Shown: positions 13,430 through 22,578, numbered from the stretch's first letter. The stretch: DNA of 64,000 nucleotides from Pantoea sp. At-9b (GCF_000175935.2 NC_014837.1:1798001-1862000), one strand, 5' to 3'. A program made the numbers and translations. Notes: generated by a model not told the origin, from the sequence alone.

Positions 13430-14620
13430 TCAGGCGCTTTTCGGCTTCTTAGTCAGTAGGAGAAACATCACAATCGCCAACATAAAACAGCCAAAAATGG
13501 TGCCGGTCATGCTCAGCACCGAGGTGCCGCCTATGCCGGTTAGCGGCACGCTGATGGCTCCGAGGGTGAACATGGTCACGCCAATGACTGCCGAGGCGCT
13601 GCCTGCGCGGTGGCCCTGGCTCTGCATCGCCAACGAAGAAGCGGTAGTGGCGATAACGCCATTGCTGGCGATGGTGAAGAACAGTGCCAGCAGAATCACC
13701 GGCAGCGATGCACCGACCGTACCCGCTATCAGCAGACAGGCGGAGGCGACAAAGGCCAGCAACAGGCCGCCTTGCAATACCCGATACTCACCCCAACGTC
13801 GGCACAGACGGGCGCTGGTCTGTGAAGCAATAATCAGACCGAAACCGTTAGCGGCAAAGCAGAAGCTGAAGACCTGTGGCGACAGACCGTAGATCTGTTG
13901 CAGGACAAACGGTGATGCGCCGATGTAAGCCAGCATCCCCGCCATCATAAAGCCCTGCGTTAAACAGAATCCCATAAAGGCACGATGGGTAAAGACCTCG
14001 CCCAGCGCGGCCCAGGCGGAGAATATGGAGCCACGATTGCGTTTTGCTTCGGGCAGCGTTTCATGGAGTTTCCAGCGCGTGAGCAGGATCAGCAAAATGG
14101 CTACCGCCCCCAACACCATAAAAATGCCACGCCAGTTCAGCACGGTGAGCATAAAGCCACCCAGTACAGGAGCCGCGATGGGTGCCAGGCCGTTGACCAG
14201 CATCAGCAAGGCAAAAAAGCGCGTCAGTTCATAACCGCTGTACATATCACGCGCCACCGCACGTGAGAGCACTGCGCCACCGCCGCCAGCCAGACCTTCA
14301 AACAGACGCGCCACCAGCAGTTGATTGATGTCTTGTGCCCAGGCACAACCGATTGAGGCGACAAACAGCAACAGCAGCGAAACCCGTAAAGGACGCAGGC
14401 GGCCAAATTTGTCGCTCAGCGGGCCAAACAGCAACTGACCCGCACCGAGACCGATCAGCGTTGCCGTGAGGCTTAACTGTGCAGTGGCGGTTTCGGTGTG
14501 CAGATCCTGCGCCAGTTCTGGCAGGGCGGGCAGGTAGAGATCGATACAAAGCGGCCCAAGTGCAGCGAGCAGGCCAAGCGTGATGGCATAAACCAGGCGG
14601 TTAGAAGGTGCAGGTGTCAT
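13430..14620 (-). CDS. Bcr/CflA-type MFS multidrug efflux transporter
   Basis: A 396-aa protein with 12 predicted membrane segments of the drug:H+ antiporter-1 (12-TMS) group. The N-terminal IDLYLPALPEL and the loop-2/3 motif GPLSDKFGRLRPL are typical of Bcr/CflA, as is the antiporter motif with SRAVARDMYSG and APVLGGFML. Substrates such as bicyclomycin or chloramphenicol are known for the family but cannot be assigned here. The start overlaps the stop of the upstream TetR-family gene by 4 bp, which implies a two-gene operon under that repressor. Confidence 0.88.
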   Translation of the reverse strand: MTPAPSNRLVYAITLGLLAALGPLCIDLYLPALPELAQDLHTETATAQLSLTATLIGLGAGQLLFGPLSDKFGRLRPLRVSLLLLFVASIGCAWAQDINQLLVARLFEGLAGGGGAVLSRAVARDMYSGYELTRFFALLMLVNGLAPIAAPVLGGFMLTVLNWRGIFMVLGAVAILLILLTRWKLHETLPEAKRNRGSIFSAWAALGEVFTHRAFMGFCLTQGFMMAGMLAYIGASPFVLQQIYGLSPQVFSFCFAANGFGLIIASQTSARLCRRWGEYRVLQGGLLLAFVASACLLIAGTVGASLPVILLALFFTIASNGVIATTASSLAMQSQGHRAGSASAVIGVTMFTLGAISVPLTGIGGTSVLSMTGTIFGCFMLAIVMFLLLTKKPKSA

Positions 14621-15201
14621 TTATCCTCTGTCTTTATTAGGTGTGAAATCAGGTTCTGATAAAGGTGTTGCAGGGTAGCCGCTGACGCTTTCTGTGGCGT
14701 CAGGCGGCGCAGGGCGGTGCCATCAAATAACACCGCCAGGACTTCGACGCAGGCGTTCACCTGTTCGTCGCTCAGCTCGGGATGGCTGGCCCGGACTTTC
14801 TGGCGGGCATGGCTAAACATACGTGCATCTGCCGCTTCCAGCATCGCCGCAACGCGTGGGTTACGGCCCGCTTCGGCGGCGACATCCAACATCAATAATT
14901 CATCTTCCATGTTCAGGCTTTCGCGCCAGGCGAGGGTGGTGGCGATCTGATCGCTATCGACCCGATCGCGCATTGCGGCGACACGGGCATCGACAATCCG
15001 TTTCACCATCTCTTCAATGATGGCGTCCTTGCTGGGGAAATAACGGTAGATTTGCCCCACGCTGAGACTGGCGGCGCAAGCCAGTCGTGCCATGCTGGCG
15101 GCATGAAAGCCCTCCCGACGAAAGCAGTCACGTGCCGCGCGGATGATTTCATCCTGGCGCTGACGGTGGCGCTCATCTTTGTTCTCGCGTTGTCTGCTCA
15201 T
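14617..15201 (-). CDS. TetR-family transcriptional regulator
   Basis: The 194-aa protein has an N-terminal TetR helix-turn-helix (IIRAARDCFRREGFHAASM followed by SVGQIYRYFPSKDAIIEEM) and a C-terminal ligand-binding domain that I cannot classify further. I chose the ATG at 15201 (MSRQRENKDE), preceded by a G-rich site; a longer reading frame continues 26 codons upstream but would add an unlikely N-terminus. The 4-bp overlap with the downstream efflux gene suggests that it represses its own operon. The ligand is unknown. Confidence 0.88.
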   Translation of the reverse strand: MSRQRENKDERHRQRQDEIIRAARDCFRREGFHAASMARLACAASLSVGQIYRYFPSKDAIIEEMVKRIVDARVAAMRDRVDSDQIATTLAWRESLNMEDELLMLDVAAEAGRNPRVAAMLEAADARMFSHARQKVRASHPELSDEQVNACVEVLAVLFDGTALRRLTPQKASAATLQHLYQNLISHLIKTEDK

Positions 15202-15221
15202 AACCGCCCTGAAAATAGTTT

Positions 15222-15239
15222 TGAGAGTGCTTATTCTCA
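15222..15239. promoter_or_regulatory. Candidate operator of the TetR/MFS operon
   Basis: An inverted repeat TGAGA-N8-TCTCA lies 20 bp upstream of the chosen TetR start. Its position suits autorepression, but the arms are only 5 bp, so this is a weak call. Confidence 0.3.
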
Positions 15240-15394
15240 TTAGGCGATTATACGGAGCCAGACGCGGGAACACAGGCACTTTTACGCAATCCTGACGCTT
15301 CAGAACAAACCGAATATGCAGCCATAAAATTGATTAATCTGGATTTATGTTCCAGGCTTAGCGTTACATGGACACAGTAATGAGGAACAACAAG

Positions 15395-15730
15395 ATGAAT
15401 AAAGTGCTGGGATGTATCGCTGCGGCTTTAACGCTGGCAGCGCTCTCTGGTTGTACGGCTTATGATCGTGCCGAGAGCTTCGTAACCAAACCTGTGGTGA
15501 AGGATGTGAAAAAAGGGATGACCCGTGATCAGGTGCGTCAGATTGCCGGAGCACCTTCTACTGAGATCACCATGGTACATGCGCGCGGCACCTGCCAGAC
15601 TTATGTGCTGGGCGAGCGTGATGGCAAGCTTCAGACTTACTTTGTCAGCTACAACGATACCGGTCACGTGATGAACTACGGCTTCCAGAGCTGTAAAGAG
15701 TACGATACTGACCCGCAGGCGACACAGTAA
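15395..15730 (+). CDS. osmE: Osmotically inducible lipoprotein OsmE
   Basis: A 111-aa SmpA/OmlA-like lipoprotein. It has a type-II signal with lipobox LSGC, then the OsmE blocks [36 protein letters not shown] and EYDTDPQA, close to the E. coli protein. I chose the ATG at 15395 (MNKVLGC), which gives a normal lipoprotein leader and matches the E. coli N-terminus. OsmE is induced by high osmolarity; its molecular role is not established. It lies near nadE as in E. coli. Confidence 0.93.
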   Translation: MNKVLGCIAAALTLAALSGCTAYDRAESFVTKPVVKDVKKGMTRDQVRQIAGAPSTEITMVHARGTCQTYVLGERDGKLQTYFVSYNDTGHVMNYGFQSCKEYDTDPQATQ

Positions 15731-15746
15731 GCGGCAGCAGAATAGC

Positions 15747-15775
15747 AAACGGCCCGTCAGTGACGGGCCGTTTTT
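15747..15775. terminator. Bidirectional terminator between osmE and the DUF6515-like gene
   Basis: AAACGGCCCGTCA and TGACGGGCCGTTT form a long near-perfect stem, with T-runs on both strands. It lies between two convergent genes. Confidence 0.85.
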
Positions 15776-15784
15776 ATTGGTGGC

Positions 15785-16156
15785 TTATAAACCGTAGGGG
15801 CGTGGTACTTCGTTATAACTGCCGTTGATATCGCGCTGATAGTAATGACCATCCTGCACGTAATAACGTTTGCCGTTAAAGTCGAGCACACGCATGCCTT
15901 CGACCGGTACGGATTGCGGCGGTTGCACCACCACGTAGGTATCACCCTGACGCTGGTAGTAGCTGCCGTTCAGCAGGTAATAGGTCAGGCCGCCAATCAA
16001 CACCGCAGTTGCGGCATCGGGTAAGAAACGTAATGGACCGGGTCCACCCCAATGTGGTCCCGGACCAGGACCGGGTCCCCACGGGCCTGGGTGGGCAAGG
16101 GCGATGGCTGGTGTTAATAAGGTTAACGCCAGCACGGAGGCGATAACTTTTTTCAT
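15785..16156 (-). CDS. Small exported Gly/Pro-rich protein, DUF6515-like
   Basis: The predicted precursor is 123 aa. It has a signal peptide (MKKVIASVLALTLLTPAIA), a Gly/Pro/His-rich segment made of GP repeats at about residues 22-40, a hydrophobic stretch TAVLIGGLTYYLLNG, and a C-terminal part with two YYQR/YYVQ motifs as seen in DUF6515-type proteins that follow the pattern GxxYYxxxGxYY. I chose the ATG at 16156, which begins the signal peptide; the frame continues upstream without a plausible start. Function is unknown; a cell-envelope location is inferred. No E. coli K-12 counterpart is evident at this position. Confidence 0.65.
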   Translation of the reverse strand: MKKVIASVLALTLLTPAIALAHPGPWGPGPGPGPHWGGPGPLRFLPDAATAVLIGGLTYYLLNGSYYQRQGDTYVVVQPPQSVPVEGMRVLDFNGKRYYVQDGHYYQRDINGSYNEVPRPYGL

Positions 16157-16305
16157 CGGTAGTTCTCCTGCTATGACTGGTAGCAGGATTGGCTTTTCAA
16201 CGACAAAACACAAGCGGAAAGTGGCTGATTTTTCCTCTATTTACCATGCTTAACACTTTCCTGACGGTAGCGCCATGATTGTCAGAGATTGAGGAGGGAG
16301 GAGAT

Positions 16306-16371
16306 GTAGCGGCGCGATTTATCGCGCAGTTTTCCGTTACCAGAATCCCGCACGATAAATCGTGCCGCTAC
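16306..16371. repeat. 66-bp palindromic repeat (GTAGCGGCGCGATTTATCGCGC type)
   Basis: Left arm GTAGCGGCGCGATTTATCGCGC (16306-16327) and right arm GCACGATAAATCGTGCCGCTAC (16350-16371) form a long imperfect hairpin. A second copy at 63048-63103 shares the outer ends and core, and a reduced copy lies at 9717-9755. All lie just outside coding regions near gene 3' ends, the pattern expected of an interspersed REP-like element. Here it is 14 bp after the tcyP stop. Confidence 0.8.
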
Positions 16372-16385
16372 GGGAGGGGCATGTG

Positions 16386-17777
16386 TTAACGATGCGCCAG
16401 TTCGGCGTGGTCGTCGCTTTCCAACACTTTCTTGTCGGTCAGACCGAGCCAGCGGCTGGTCAGAGAACCTGCGGTCATCGCGCCATTGACGTTGAGTGCG
16501 GTGCGGCCCATGTCGATCAGCGGTTCGATGGAGATCAGCAGCGCCACCAGCGTCACCGGCAGGCCCATGGCGGGCAGCACGATCAAGGCGGCAAAGGTGG
16601 CACCGCCGCCAACACCGGCCACACCGGCGGAGCTGAGCGTTACAATCCCTACCAACGTCGCAATCCACAGTGGATCAAACGGGTTGATGCCGACCGTCGG
16701 GGCAACCATTACCGCCAGCATGGTCGGATACAGGCCGGCACAGCCATTCTGACCAATGGTGGCACCAAATGAAGCGGAGAAGCTGGCGATCGATTCCGGT
16801 ACACCGAGGCGACGCGTCTGGGTTTCCACGTTCAACGGGATACTGGCGGCGCTGGAACGGCTGGTAAAGGCAAAGGTAATCACCGGCCACACTTTGCGGA
16901 AGAAACGCATTGGGTTGATACCGTTGAACGAGAGCAGCAGGGCGTGCACCCCAAACATGATTGCCAGGCCGAGATAGGAGGCCACGACAAAACCACCCAG
17001 CTTGATAATGTCCTGAAGGTTTGATCCCGCCACCACTTTGGTCATCAATGCCAACACACCGTAAGGGGTCAGCTTCATGATCAAACGCACCAGTTTCATG
17101 ACCCAGGATTGCAGGGTGTCAATCGCCACCAGCACGCGTTCGCCTTTTGCTTTGTCATCTTTCAGCAACTGCAACGCGGCCACGCCGAGAAACGCGGCAA
17201 AGATCACCACGCTAATGATCGACGTCGGGTTAGCCCCGGTCAGATCGGCAAACGGGTTTTTAGGGATAAAGGAAAGCAACAGCTGTGGCACTGTCAAATC
17301 AGCCACTTTGCCAATGTAGTTGCTCTGAATAGCGTTGAGACGTGCGGTTTCTTGCGCACCTTGCACCAGGCCATCGGCGGTTAACCCAAACAGGCCGGTC
17401 ACCATCACACCCACCAGTGCTGATATCGCCGTGGTAAACAGCAATACGCCAATGGTCAAAACGCTAATTTTACCCAGCGAAGACGCATTGTGCAGACGGG
17501 CTACGGCGCTGAGGATGGAGGCGAAAACCAGCGGCATCACGATCATCTGCAACAGTTGCACATAACCGTTGCCGACAATGTTAAACCAGCCAATTGAGGC
17601 TTTCACCACCGGGCTGTTCTCACCGTAAATGGTTTGCAGCGCCAGACCAAACAACACGCCGATCACCAGGCCCGTCAAGACGCGTTTCGACAGACTCCAG
17701 CGCTCGTTGCCGATGCGTGCCAGCAACACCAGCAGCGCGGCGAACACCACGAGATTAATAATCAGGGGAAAATCCAT
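16386..17777 (-). CDS. tcyP: L-cystine:H+/Na+ symporter TcyP
   Basis: A 463-aa dicarboxylate/amino-acid:cation symporter (SLC1-type fold), the same length as E. coli TcyP (YdjN). Visible features are multiple hydrophobic segments, the re-entrant-loop serine-rich motif [12 protein letters not shown], the [14 protein letters not shown] block and the later [10 protein letters not shown]. It imports L-cystine and related compounds. It lies beside ydjM as in E. coli. Control by CysB is known in E. coli, but I cannot identify a CysB site in the 152-bp upstream gap. Confidence 0.94.
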   Translation of the reverse strand: MDFPLIINLVVFAALLVLLARIGNERWSLSKRVLTGLVIGVLFGLALQTIYGENSPVVKASIGWFNIVGNGYVQLLQMIVMPLVFASILSAVARLHNASSLGKISVLTIGVLLFTTAISALVGVMVTGLFGLTADGLVQGAQETARLNAIQSNYIGKVADLTVPQLLLSFIPKNPFADLTGANPTSIISVVIFAAFLGVAALQLLKDDKAKGERVLVAIDTLQSWVMKLVRLIMKLTPYGVLALMTKVVAGSNLQDIIKLGGFVVASYLGLAIMFGVHALLLSFNGINPMRFFRKVWPVITFAFTSRSSAASIPLNVETQTRRLGVPESIASFSASFGATIGQNGCAGLYPTMLAVMVAPTVGINPFDPLWIATLVGIVTLSSAGVAGVGGGATFAALIVLPAMGLPVTLVALLISIEPLIDMGRTALNVNGAMTAGSLTSRWLGLTDKKVLESDDHAELAHR

Positions 17778-17929
17778 GCTCTACTCCAGAGATTTGCCGC
17801 GCCTCTGCATGTTCAGGCGCGGAATACAGTGTGATTCCTGAGAGGAATCCGGGCATGTTAACAGTTCATAAATGGGCAGGCTTATATCCAAATGGAATTG
17901 ATTATAACTTTATACTGAAAGTTGTCTGA

Positions 17930-18520
17930 TTATCGCTCGCTTTGGCTGTTTAATACTCTACCTACGCCATTTTGTAGCGTGTTGAACAGTTGCTCGGGCC
18001 AGCCGTTTGCACCAAAAGACGGCAGCCCGGGTGGAAACCACAACGCGTAACCCACCAGTGCCAGGCAAAGCGCGCGTTCGAGTTGGTTGCCTTTCTGGCT
18101 ATTGAGCAACGGCAAACGAAAGCGCCAGCGGCAGGGCCACAGCAGCGGCACACCCGCCGGTGTCAGCATGTCGGCGACAATATGGCTGAGATAACCCAGG
18201 GTCATGCCCTGCAACACATCGGCGGGGATCGGCCAACTGGCGGGAACATTAATCTGAAACAGCCATAGGCTCACCGCGACCGCCAGCAGGCTGTGGGTAA
18301 ACCCCCGATGGCCAAAGGCTCGGGCGATGGGCTGGGAAAGCCACTTTAAGCGTTGTCCCAACACTGATTTGGGATGATCAATATCCGGCAGCAGGCAGGT
18401 CAGCAGCGCAGCGGGCACCAGATGCCACCAGTCGGCACTGGCCATTACCGGCGTTAGCTCCGCGCGCTTGGCAAAAATAGCACTGGCAATGGCGAAAATG
18501 ATGTGGCCTTCGGCCGTCAT
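17930..18520 (-). CDS. ydjM: YdjM, LexA-regulated membrane-bound metal-dependent hydrolase family protein
   Basis: From the ATG at 18520 (MTAEGHIIF) the product is 196 aa, the length of E. coli YdjM. It has several hydrophobic segments and the metal-site pattern of the YdjM/DUF457 family: an early His, then LLPDIDHP, GHRGFTHSL and YLSHIVADMLTPAG. The activity is not established. A frame upstream of this ATG adds six codons, but the chosen start matches the orthologue. A LexA box lies 17 bp upstream, as in E. coli where ydjM is an SOS gene. Confidence 0.92.
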   Translation of the reverse strand: MTAEGHIIFAIASAIFAKRAELTPVMASADWWHLVPAALLTCLLPDIDHPKSVLGQRLKWLSQPIARAFGHRGFTHSLLAVAVSLWLFQINVPASWPIPADVLQGMTLGYLSHIVADMLTPAGVPLLWPCRWRFRLPLLNSQKGNQLERALCLALVGYALWFPPGLPSFGANGWPEQLFNTLQNGVGRVLNSQSER

Positions 18521-18537
18521 GATAGAACCTGGCTGCA

Positions 18538-18557
18538 AACTGTCGATGCATCCAGTA
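18538..18557 (-). promoter_or_regulatory. LexA (SOS) box upstream of ydjM
   Basis: AACTGTCGATGCATCCAGTA carries CTG-N10-CAG and near-consensus flanks. A second CCAGTA half-site lies 15 bp further upstream (18569-18574) with a degraded partner, which may be a weaker second operator. Confidence 0.8.
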
Positions 18558-18652
18558 TAGGGATTTATCCAGTAAATGAGAATATGTGACGCTGTAACCA
18601 GGCGTGAATTTAAGACGATGCCCGCGCCAGAATGACGCGGGAAAAGAGGAGC

Positions 18653-19414
18653 TTAGCGCGCCAGCCAACCGCCATCGACTGCCAGCGTGTAGCCGTGGAC
18701 GTAATCCGACGCACCAGAGGCGAGGAACACCACGGGTCCCATCATATCGTTCGGATCGCCCCAGCGTCCGGCTGGAATCCGGCCAAGGATCTCTTCACTG
18801 CGTGATTCATCATCGCGGATTTGTTGCGTGTTATTCGTCGCCATGTAACCGGGGGCAATGGCATTAACATTGATACCGTGCTTCGCCCATTCATTAGCCA
18901 TCAATCGCGTCAGCCCCATGACCGCGCTTTTCGAGGCGGTATACGAGGGCACACGGATCCCCCCCTGGAAAGAAAGCATGGATGCGATGTTAATGATCTT
19001 GCCACCATTCCCCTGGGCGATAAATTGCCGCGCCACCTGTTGCGAAAGGAAAAACAGACTCTTGCTATTGATATTCATGACATCGTCCCAGTCTTTTTCG
19101 CTAAAGTTCAGCGCATCTTCGCGGCGAATAATGCCTGCGTTATTGACCAGAATGTCGATACGTCCTGCCAGTGCCACCGCCTGTTCCACCACCTGTGGCA
19201 CGATGGATGGATGCGCGAGATCGGCCTGAATCGGCCAGAAACGGCGCCCCAGCGCGGCAACTTTTGCGGCGGTATCATCCGGACCCGCGCGATTGACGCC
19301 AATAATATCGCAACCAGCCTGCGCCAGCCCGAGCGCCATCCCTTGACCCAGCCCGGTATTGCAACCGGTGACCAGGGCGATTTTTCCTTCCAGATTAAAA
19401 GCATTCAGAATCAT
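18653..19414 (-). CDS. kduD: 2-dehydro-3-deoxy-D-gluconate 5-dehydrogenase
   Basis: A 253-aa short-chain dehydrogenase, the length of E. coli KduD. It has the NAD-binding TGCNTGLGQG motif, NNAG at about residue 88, the catalytic Ser (NIASMLSFQGG) and YTASK. It interconverts 2,5-diketo-3-deoxygluconate and 2-keto-3-deoxygluconate in pectin and hexuronate breakdown. I chose the ATG at 19414, preceded by GGGGAAG. It follows kduI with a 17-bp gap, so the pair forms one unit. In E. coli kduID lie elsewhere; here they separate ydjM from yniC. Confidence 0.94.
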   Translation of the reverse strand: MILNAFNLEGKIALVTGCNTGLGQGMALGLAQAGCDIIGVNRAGPDDTAAKVAALGRRFWPIQADLAHPSIVPQVVEQAVALAGRIDILVNNAGIIRREDALNFSEKDWDDVMNINSKSLFFLSQQVARQFIAQGNGGKIINIASMLSFQGGIRVPSYTASKSAVMGLTRLMANEWAKHGINVNAIAPGYMATNNTQQIRDDESRSEEILGRIPAGRWGDPNDMMGPVVFLASGASDYVHGYTLAVDGGWLAR

Positions 19415-19431
19415 TATCTTCCCCTTGTGCA

Positions 19432-20268
19432 CTAGCGCAGTGCGCTGACGCTGACGTGGTCCATGTCATCAAACACCTGATTTTCCCCCACCATGCCCCA
19501 GATAAAGGTATAGCGTTGGGTACCGACACCGGCATGGATCGACCAACTGGGTGAAATCACCGCCTGTTCGTTATGCACCAACAGATGTCGGGTCTCCTGC
19601 GGCTGGCCCATCATATGAAACACCGCACTGTCCTCGGCCATATCAAAATAAAAATAGACTTCCATACGGCGTTCATGGGTATGACAGGGCATGGTGTTCC
19701 ACAAGTTGCCATCGTCAAGGCGCGTCAGGCCCATGGTCAGCTGGCAGGTCGGCAACACATCCGGCACGATAAATTTGTTGATGGTGCGGCGGTTAGAGGT
19801 GGCGGCATCACCCAGTGTGGCTTTGACTGCATCCTCAAGGGTGATTTTCTTGTCCGGGTAGTGGGTATGCGCCGGGGCGCTGTTGTAATAAAACTTCGCC
19901 GGATGGCTGGCGTCGCTGCTGCGAAAAATCACCTGTTGCGCCCCCTGGCCGACATACAAGGCTTCCTGATGACCAATTTCCCAGGTCTTGCCATCCACCT
20001 CAATCAGCCCCGGACCGCCGATGTTAATCACCCCCAACTCACGGCGTTCGAGAAAATAGCTCACCCCCAGTTGCTTACCCACTTCGCTGCCGATGGTCAC
20101 GGGCTGTGCCACCGGCATCACGCCGCCAATAATAATGCGGTCGATATGGCTGTAGGTCAGGGTGTAATCATCCGGGGTAAATATGTTCTCAATCAAAAAT
20201 TCGCGCCGCAGGGCGGCGGTGTCGAGGGTTTTGGCGTGCTCGCTGTGAATACTTTGACGTAAGTCCAT
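19432..20268 (-). CDS. kduI: 5-dehydro-4-deoxy-D-glucuronate isomerase
   Basis: A 278-aa double-cupin protein, identical in length to E. coli KduI. Zinc ligands are expected in the [16 protein letters not shown] block (HxH and Glu). It isomerises 5-keto-4-deoxyuronate, the product of oligogalacturonide lysis, to 2,5-diketo-3-deoxygluconate, the KduD substrate. The leader region downstream of the start at 20268 shows no KdgR box that I could recognise with confidence. Confidence 0.94.
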   Translation of the reverse strand: MDLRQSIHSEHAKTLDTAALRREFLIENIFTPDDYTLTYSHIDRIIIGGVMPVAQPVTIGSEVGKQLGVSYFLERRELGVINIGGPGLIEVDGKTWEIGHQEALYVGQGAQQVIFRSSDASHPAKFYYNSAPAHTHYPDKKITLEDAVKATLGDAATSNRRTINKFIVPDVLPTCQLTMGLTRLDDGNLWNTMPCHTHERRMEVYFYFDMAEDSAVFHMMGQPQETRHLLVHNEQAVISPSWSIHAGVGTQRYTFIWGMVGENQVFDDMDHVSVSALR

Positions 20269-20437
20269 CTCAGGCCTCTGGATATCAGAAGGAATAGGTC
20301 CCGATGCGGGTCTGTTGGCATCTTAGGCAGGATGGGATATGAATTCAATAAAAATGAAACGTTGTTTTATTTATTTGTGTCGGCGATCAAGGGTTCACGA
20401 TAATGCCGGGCAACGCTACCCTGACGTACTGCCTCGG

Positions 20438-20812
20438 TCAGTGAAGGCGCGCCACCGCCAGGGAAACGCCCAAAATGGCATTGGCACCGAGTCGGCTTTT
20501 ATTCTCCGTACCATCCAACGCCAGCATGCGCGTATCGATTGTGCGTTGCTCACGGATATCGCTGCCGATCAGCCGCGCATTGATGTCGCTGTTAACCGCT
20601 TGCACCGCATCACGCCCCCCTTTGCCGCCAAAACGATGGCTGTCGCCATCACGACGTTCGTTGACTTCACGCGAGCCGGTGCTGGCACCGGAGGGCACGG
20701 AGGCTCTGGCCATTTGTCCGTCAGTAGTAAAAGCATCCACTTCCACCGTGGGGTTGCCCCGTGAGTCAAGAATTTCACGGGCGATTACTCTATCCAGTGT
20801 AAAACTCATCAT
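20438..20812 (-). pseudogene. Truncated enolase paralogue (N-terminal domain only)
   Basis: The 124-aa frame encodes only the enolase N-terminal domain: [26 protein letters not shown], and [24 protein letters not shown] full enolase is about 430 aa and continues through the catalytic barrel; here the frame ends after LAVARLH. Beyond the stop, a shifted frame ends in HYREPLIADTNK and does not resemble enolase, so the rest of the gene was lost. Some loop residues also differ from housekeeping enolase. It is probably non-functional, a remnant of an accessory eno copy. It starts 13 bp after the remnant at 20826-21065. Confidence 0.8.
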
Positions 20813-20825
20813 TACCTCACAAGAA

Positions 20826-21065
20826 TTAGCGTTTCAGGTGTTTGATCAGGATGTCGACCTGAAGATGATTAATATCGTCCACCGAGTGCGAGGACAGCCC
20901 ACCAAAGCGGCGATTACGGTGCCCGGCAATCACCCGATCGATGCCGAGTTCCGCGACACATTTTTCAACCTGTGCACGCTGGCACAGGGTCACCATTTGG
21001 AGAATCTTCACGGCGGTGTCGTGCGCTTTCCTGCCAGGTGGTGGCATGGAACGGGGTAAGACCAA
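20826..21065 (-). pseudogene. Remnant of a universal stress protein (UspA-like) gene
   Basis: The frame (about 79 codons) resembles the C-terminal half of UspA-family proteins: a segment ending CVAELGIDRVIAGHRNRRFGGL corresponds to the usual AxxxxxDLIVxGxRxRxG nucleotide-binding motif, then a serine and a final strand. The N-terminal half is missing and a stop lies in frame just upstream, so this is a fragment. Assignment is by motif only. It lies directly upstream of the enolase remnant on the same strand, suggesting a former usp-eno unit. Confidence 0.5.
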
Positions 21066-21245
21066 AGCGATATATCATGGGGCGGGCCGGGAGGAACAGT
21101 CAATTCAGGACGGCCTGACATACCTCTTGTGAGCAAGAGTCATATCAGGCGTCATCAGCCCTTAATGGGGCGGTTGGGTAAGGTGGAACGCCATCACCTT
21201 GTTAGCGCAGTATCAGCAGAATTCAGCCAGACGCTGCTTTTGGGC

Positions 21246-21914
21246 TTATCCGTGCAAATGCCCGGCAGCCAGTTGGGTGAGGTCATCGAGGCGGACATTG
21301 GCCAGCGCCCAGCGTGCATCAGCGCGATGCTCCGCCGCAGGTACCACGATAGAGCGCATACGCGCGGCTTTGCTGGCGACCATGCCGTTAAAGGAATCTT
21401 CCAGTGCCACGCAGTTGAGGGGGTCAATACCCAGCTGTGCGGCGGCATCCAGATAAACCTGTGGATGAGGTTTGCTGTAGGGAAGATGCTCGGCAGAGGC
21501 GATCTGGTCAAAATAGTGGCGCAGGTTAAACATCTCCAGCACCCGCTCCAGCATATGCAGCGGTGAGGCGGAGGCGAGGGCGATTTTCAGTCCCTGTTCC
21601 CGACATAACTGTAGCGCCTGTTCCACGCCGGGCAGCAGAGGACGGGTCTCTTCCACCAGCGCCAATGCGCGCGCGATGATGCGCTGCGTAACTTCTTGTT
21701 GGTCCGGGCCATTCCACGGTAGCGTTTCGTACCACATGCGCACGGTCTGGTCGATGCGTAATCCCAGGGTATCCGGTAATTCGTGGCGGCGGGTCAGATC
21801 TACCCCCAGTGAGGCAAAAATATCGAGTTCGGCGCGATCCCACAGCGGTTCTGAGTCGATCAGTAATCCGTCCATATCAAAAATGGCGGCCAGAACAGGG
21901 CGACGATAAGACAT
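21246..21914 (-). CDS. yniC: Hexitol/2-deoxyglucose-6-phosphatase (HAD family)
   Basis: A 222-aa HAD-superfamily phosphatase, the orthologue of E. coli YniC (HxpB). It has motif I IFDMDGLLIDSEPLW, a cap domain after it, LASASP (motif II), SKPHPQVYLDAA (motif III lysine) and EDSFNGMVASKAA (motif IV). The enzyme dephosphorylates 2-deoxyglucose-6-phosphate and sugar-alcohol phosphates. It is divergent from yniB with a 123-bp shared upstream gap, as in E. coli. Confidence 0.93.
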   Translation of the reverse strand: MSYRRPVLAAIFDMDGLLIDSEPLWDRAELDIFASLGVDLTRRHELPDTLGLRIDQTVRMWYETLPWNGPDQQEVTQRIIARALALVEETRPLLPGVEQALQLCREQGLKIALASASPLHMLERVLEMFNLRHYFDQIASAEHLPYSKPHPQVYLDAAAQLGIDPLNCVALEDSFNGMVASKAARMRSIVVPAAEHRADARWALANVRLDDLTQLAAGHLHG

Positions 21915-22037
21915 ACTACAGCTCCGTTTGAAATTTGACCTACCTTACCATGACTCAGCATGCTGCGCTTTTTTCAGGAAAAAAAGATGCAGTGCAGGTA
22001 GACTTAGGGCAAATCTTATTCCGTTCAGGGAGACACC

Positions 22038-22574
22038 ATGACTTACCAACAGGCTGGCCGTATCGCCATCCTCAAGCGAGTGGCTGGCTGGGTGATTTTT
22101 ATTCCGGCGCTGCTGTCCACCATTATCTCCATCTTGGGTTTTATGTTTAAGCACAGCGAAAAGCAGCCTGGCATTGACGCCGTGATGCTTGATTTTGTGC
22201 ATGTCATGATTGATATGGTGAAGTTCAACACCCCGTTTCTCAGTTTCTTTTGGCAAAATTCGCCGGTGCCGGAATTTAACGGCGGCACCAATATCGGTTT
22301 CTGGATTATCTATTTTTTGATTTTTGTCGGGATCGCGTTGCAGGCTTCAGGTGCCCGCATGTGGCGTCAGTCACGCCATATTAAAGAGGGGATTGAGGAC
22401 CAGTTGATTCTTGAGCAAGCCAAGGGCAGCGAAGGCCGCACCCGGGCGCAGCTGGAGGAGAAGATCAATGTCCCACGCCACACCATTCTGTTGCAGGTGT
22501 TTCCGTTGTATGTGCTGCCGATTGTCATCGCCATTGCCGGTTACTTCGTGCTGAAACTGCTCGGTCTGCTGTAA
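22038..22574 (+). CDS. yniB: YniB family membrane protein
   Basis: A 178-aa inner-membrane protein matching E. coli YniB in length and in its features: an N-terminal MTYQQAGRIAILKR, a first hydrophobic segment, two further membrane spans around residues 70-115, a charged cytoplasmic loop with SRHIKEGIEDQLILEQA, and a final hydrophobic span. The function is unknown. It is convergent with yniA and ends 4 bp from its stop codon, with no clear terminator between. Confidence 0.9.
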   Translation: MTYQQAGRIAILKRVAGWVIFIPALLSTIISILGFMFKHSEKQPGIDAVMLDFVHVMIDMVKFNTPFLSFFWQNSPVPEFNGGTNIGFWIIYFLIFVGIALQASGARMWRQSRHIKEGIEDQLILEQAKGSEGRTRAQLEEKINVPRHTILLQVFPLYVLPIVIAIAGYFVLKLLGLL

Positions 22575-22578
22575 TGCG

